DNA of 64,000 bases from the NCBI RefSeq assembly GCF_000495855.1, contig NZ_AWGF01000003.1:1-64000 (forward strand), read 5' to 3'. Under the pieces are notes generated by a model. The model was not told the DNA's origin and searched no databases. It saw nothing but the letters and a program-made list of their open reading frames with translations. Positions 62,538 to 64,000 of the stretch are shown here, in pieces; within the stretch, counting starts at the first letter, position 1, and each line of letters opens with the position of its first letter. Source of the stretch: Asticcacaulis sp. YBE204. GTDB taxonomy: Bacteria > Pseudomonadota > Alphaproteobacteria > Caulobacterales > Caulobacteraceae. Made by a program: the position numbers and the translations under genes.

Positions 62538-63538
62538 TCGGCCAGAGCTTCCAGCGCAGCTTTCCACTCGCTCGCCTCGAACAGCTTCAAGGCGTCCTTG
62601 GCCTTGCGGGCATAGACCTTCGCGCGGTCGATCGTCTGCGCCATGGCACCCGACTCGATCATCAGGCTTTGGGCGCGCGCGAAATCGCCTTCCTGCTGCT
62701 GACGCAGAGACACCGTGCGGTGCCAGAAATCGGTTTCCGCCTCACCCGTCGCGGCAATGGCGAGGATCAGCGGCAGGGTCGCCTTGCCCTCGGCGAAGTC
62801 GTCACCGGCGTTCTTGCCCAGAGACGCCGCCGTGCCGCCGTAATCGAGGGCATCGTCCTGAATTTGAAACGCCAGACCGAGGTTCATACCGTAGTCGCGC
62901 AGCGCCTGTTGTTTGTCGCGCGACGCCCCCGCCGCCACCGCGCCGCTTTCGGACGCCGCCGCGAACAGGGCCGCCGTCTTGGCGGAAATGATGTCGATAT
63001 AGACCGCTTCCGACAGGCCGATATCGTAGGCCTTCATCAGTTGCAGCACCTCGCCTTCGGCGATGACCCCGGCGGCTTTCGACAGGATACCCAGCGCCTG
63101 AAGCGAGTCGGTTTCGACCATCAACTCGAACGCGCGGGCGAACAGGAAATCGCCGACCAGAACCGACGACGGCGCGCCCCAGATCAGGTGCGCGGCGACC
63201 TTGCCGCGGCGCAACTGGCTGGAATCGACCACGTCGTCGTGCAACAGCGTGGCGGTGTGGATGAATTCGACGGCGGCGGACAGCTTGTGATGGTGCACAT
63301 TAGTCGTCCCGGCGATGCGCGCAGCGGCGACGCAGAGCAACGGGCGCAAACGTTTGCCGCCGGCGCTGATCAGGTGCTCGGCCAGGGCCGGAATTATCGA
63401 GACATCGCTTTGCATCCGCTCGGTGATGGTGGCATTGACCGAGGCCATATCCGCTTCGCACAGGCGTACGAGGGCGTTGACGTCTGCTTTAGAAGACGTT
63501 TCCGCATAACGGGTTTTTTCGATATTGGCCGTATCCAA
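62513..63538 (-). CDS. ispB: long-chain polyprenyl diphosphate synthase (octaprenyl type)
   Basis: The protein of about 341 residues has GGKRLRPLLCVAAARIAG, the first Asp-rich motif HDDVVDSSQLRRG and the second DDALDYGG. It makes the ubiquinone side chain from farnesyl diphosphate. The frame runs up to 63709, but a TTG at 63536-63538 after GGAGCAGG is the likely start. Chain length (octa- or decaprenyl) cannot be told from sequence. Confidence 0.9.
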   Translation of the reverse strand: MDTANIEKTRYAETSSKADVNALVRLCEADMASVNATITERMQSDVSIIPALAEHLISAGGKRLRPLLCVAAARIAGTTNVHHHKLSAAVEFIHTATLLHDDVVDSSQLRRGKVAAHLIWGAPSSVLVGDFLFARAFELMVETDSLQALGILSKAAGVIAEGEVLQLMKAYDIGLSEAVYIDIISAKTAALFAAASESGAVAAGASRDKQQALRDYGMNLGLAFQIQDDALDYGGTAASLGKNAGDDFAEGKATLPLILAIAATGEAETDFWHRTVSLRQQQEGDFARAQSLMIESGAMAQTIDRAKVYARKAKDALKLFEASEWKAALEALADYSVERTK

Positions 63539-63662
63539 GACTACCTGCTCCGGCGGTACAAACACATGATTTCCCCACTTAAACCCGCTTTTCGCCTTAG
63601 TCCATGCCCGCGTTAAGACTTTGTGGTATATCGCGGTAAAAGTTGCCGTTACATCACCCTCT

Positions 63663-64000
63663 ATGCACAGTCTCATTCCCCCTGCCCTGCCCGATATCGT
63701 CGAAACCACCCTGCTGGGCGGTCGCGTCAGGCTGCGTCAGCCCGCCAAGGGCTACCGTATCGGGATGGACGGCGCGCTGTTAGCGGCGGGCGCAGCGGGC
63801 ATTCTGGCCGAACGTCCGGTAAAGCCGGTGAGCGTTCTGGAACTGGGCTGCGGCGTCGGCGGGGTGTTTTTATCGCTGGCCGCGCGATGCCCGCAGGTGA
63901 CGGCGACCGGTATCGAGCGCGATGCGGCGACCTTTGTGTTGACCGAGGCCAATATCGCGCAAAACGGCGGCGAACACAGTGCGATCTATGGCGACATCGG
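63663..64000 (+). CDS. class I SAM-dependent methyltransferase (partial at window end)
   Basis: The visible 112 residues include VRLRQPAKGYRIGMDGALLA and the SAM motif I VLELGCGVGGVFLSLAARCP. The layout resembles TrmN6/YfiC-type tRNA adenine or ribosomal glutamine methyltransferases. The catalytic NPPY motif would lie beyond the window. Divergent from the ispB-like gene. Confidence 0.75.
   Translation, partial: MHSLIPPALPDIVETTLLGGRVRLRQPAKGYRIGMDGALLAAGAAGILAERPVKPVSVLELGCGVGGVFLSLAARCPQVTATGIERDAATFVLTEANIAQNGGEHSAIYGDI

Overview
The window is about 64 kb of GC-rich chromosome from an alphaproteobacterium of the order Caulobacterales, most likely Asticcacaulis or a close relative (inference). 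The evidence is a hybrid CckA kinase encoded directly after fliQ-fliR-flhB, CtrA-type boxes (TTAA-N7-TTAAC) in front of flagellar operons, a MotE-type chaperone beside fliM and fliL, RcnB-like proteins, and an ECF sigma factor/ChrR photo-oxidative stress locus. No tRNA, rRNA, CRISPR array, insertion sequence or prophage was seen. Most of the content is ordinary chromosomal housekeeping.

Layout. 1-4.2 kb: a partial DUF805 gene and two paralogous TadG/von Willebrand proteins separated by a 53-bp tandem repeat. 4.2-7.8 kb: a packed operon of rarA, three small membrane proteins and an RluA-type pseudouridine synthase. 7.8-13 kb: small hypotheticals, an HNH endonuclease, an M48 peptidase, gluQ and a cold-shock protein. 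13-18 kb: an alpha/beta-hydrolase homologue without its catalytic Ser and His, a nested inverted-repeat mosaic, an AbgT transporter and two rcnB-like genes. 18-23.5 kb: isoprenoid and DNA genes (dxs, ispA, xseB) with an unusual periplasmic protein made of four ~100-residue modules, each holding a cysteine pair. 23.5-31 kb: a TPR protein, then the ECF sigma/ChrR regulon (CFA-type methyltransferase, DUF2177, ChrR, sigma factor, FAD oxidoreductase, DUF1365), with two divergent promoters of identical geometry. 31-43.5 kb: glycoside hydrolases GH31, GH35 and GH39 with a GntR regulator, suggesting xyloglucan or arabinoxylan side-chain use, interrupted by cckA-flhB-fliR-fliQ. 43.6-46.1 kb: flgB-flgC-fliE and, divergently, fliO-fliP. 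46.1-49.9 kb: a parDE pair with a frameshifted toxin, membrane and SPFH proteins and a DsbA-like lipoprotein. 49.9-56.8 kb: a second flagellar/motility operon (fliL, fliM, a DUF6468/PflI-like protein, motE, then a 1024-residue repeat protein). 56.9-64 kb: pgsA, uvrC, an acyltransferase, a NUDIX hydrolase, a 26-residue membrane protein coupled to a FolM-like reductase, a long-chain prenyl synthase and a partial methyltransferase.

The most unusual layer is non-coding. Several families of palindromic elements sit between genes. One family of about 150-190 bp has five full copies and one half copy. Its terminal AGGGAGGAG appears to serve as the Shine-Dalgarno sequence of fliR and of the DUF1365 gene. 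The half copy lies inside a coding sequence and is translated, and a different element encodes the C-terminal tail of the DUF1365 protein. A second family shares a short AAAACCG...CACTTTT core at five places. These elements look like active shapers of gene ends here.

Regulation seen directly: three CtrA-like boxes 67-72 bp upstream of fliQ, flgB and fliL; two ECF promoters TGATC(C/T)-N18-TA; a TGATAACGC(T)(A/G)TCA operator near the gntR/GH35 intergenic region and in front of GH39; and TTCA-N7-TTCA direct repeats before both rcnB-like genes. All functions are inferred from sequence reading alone.
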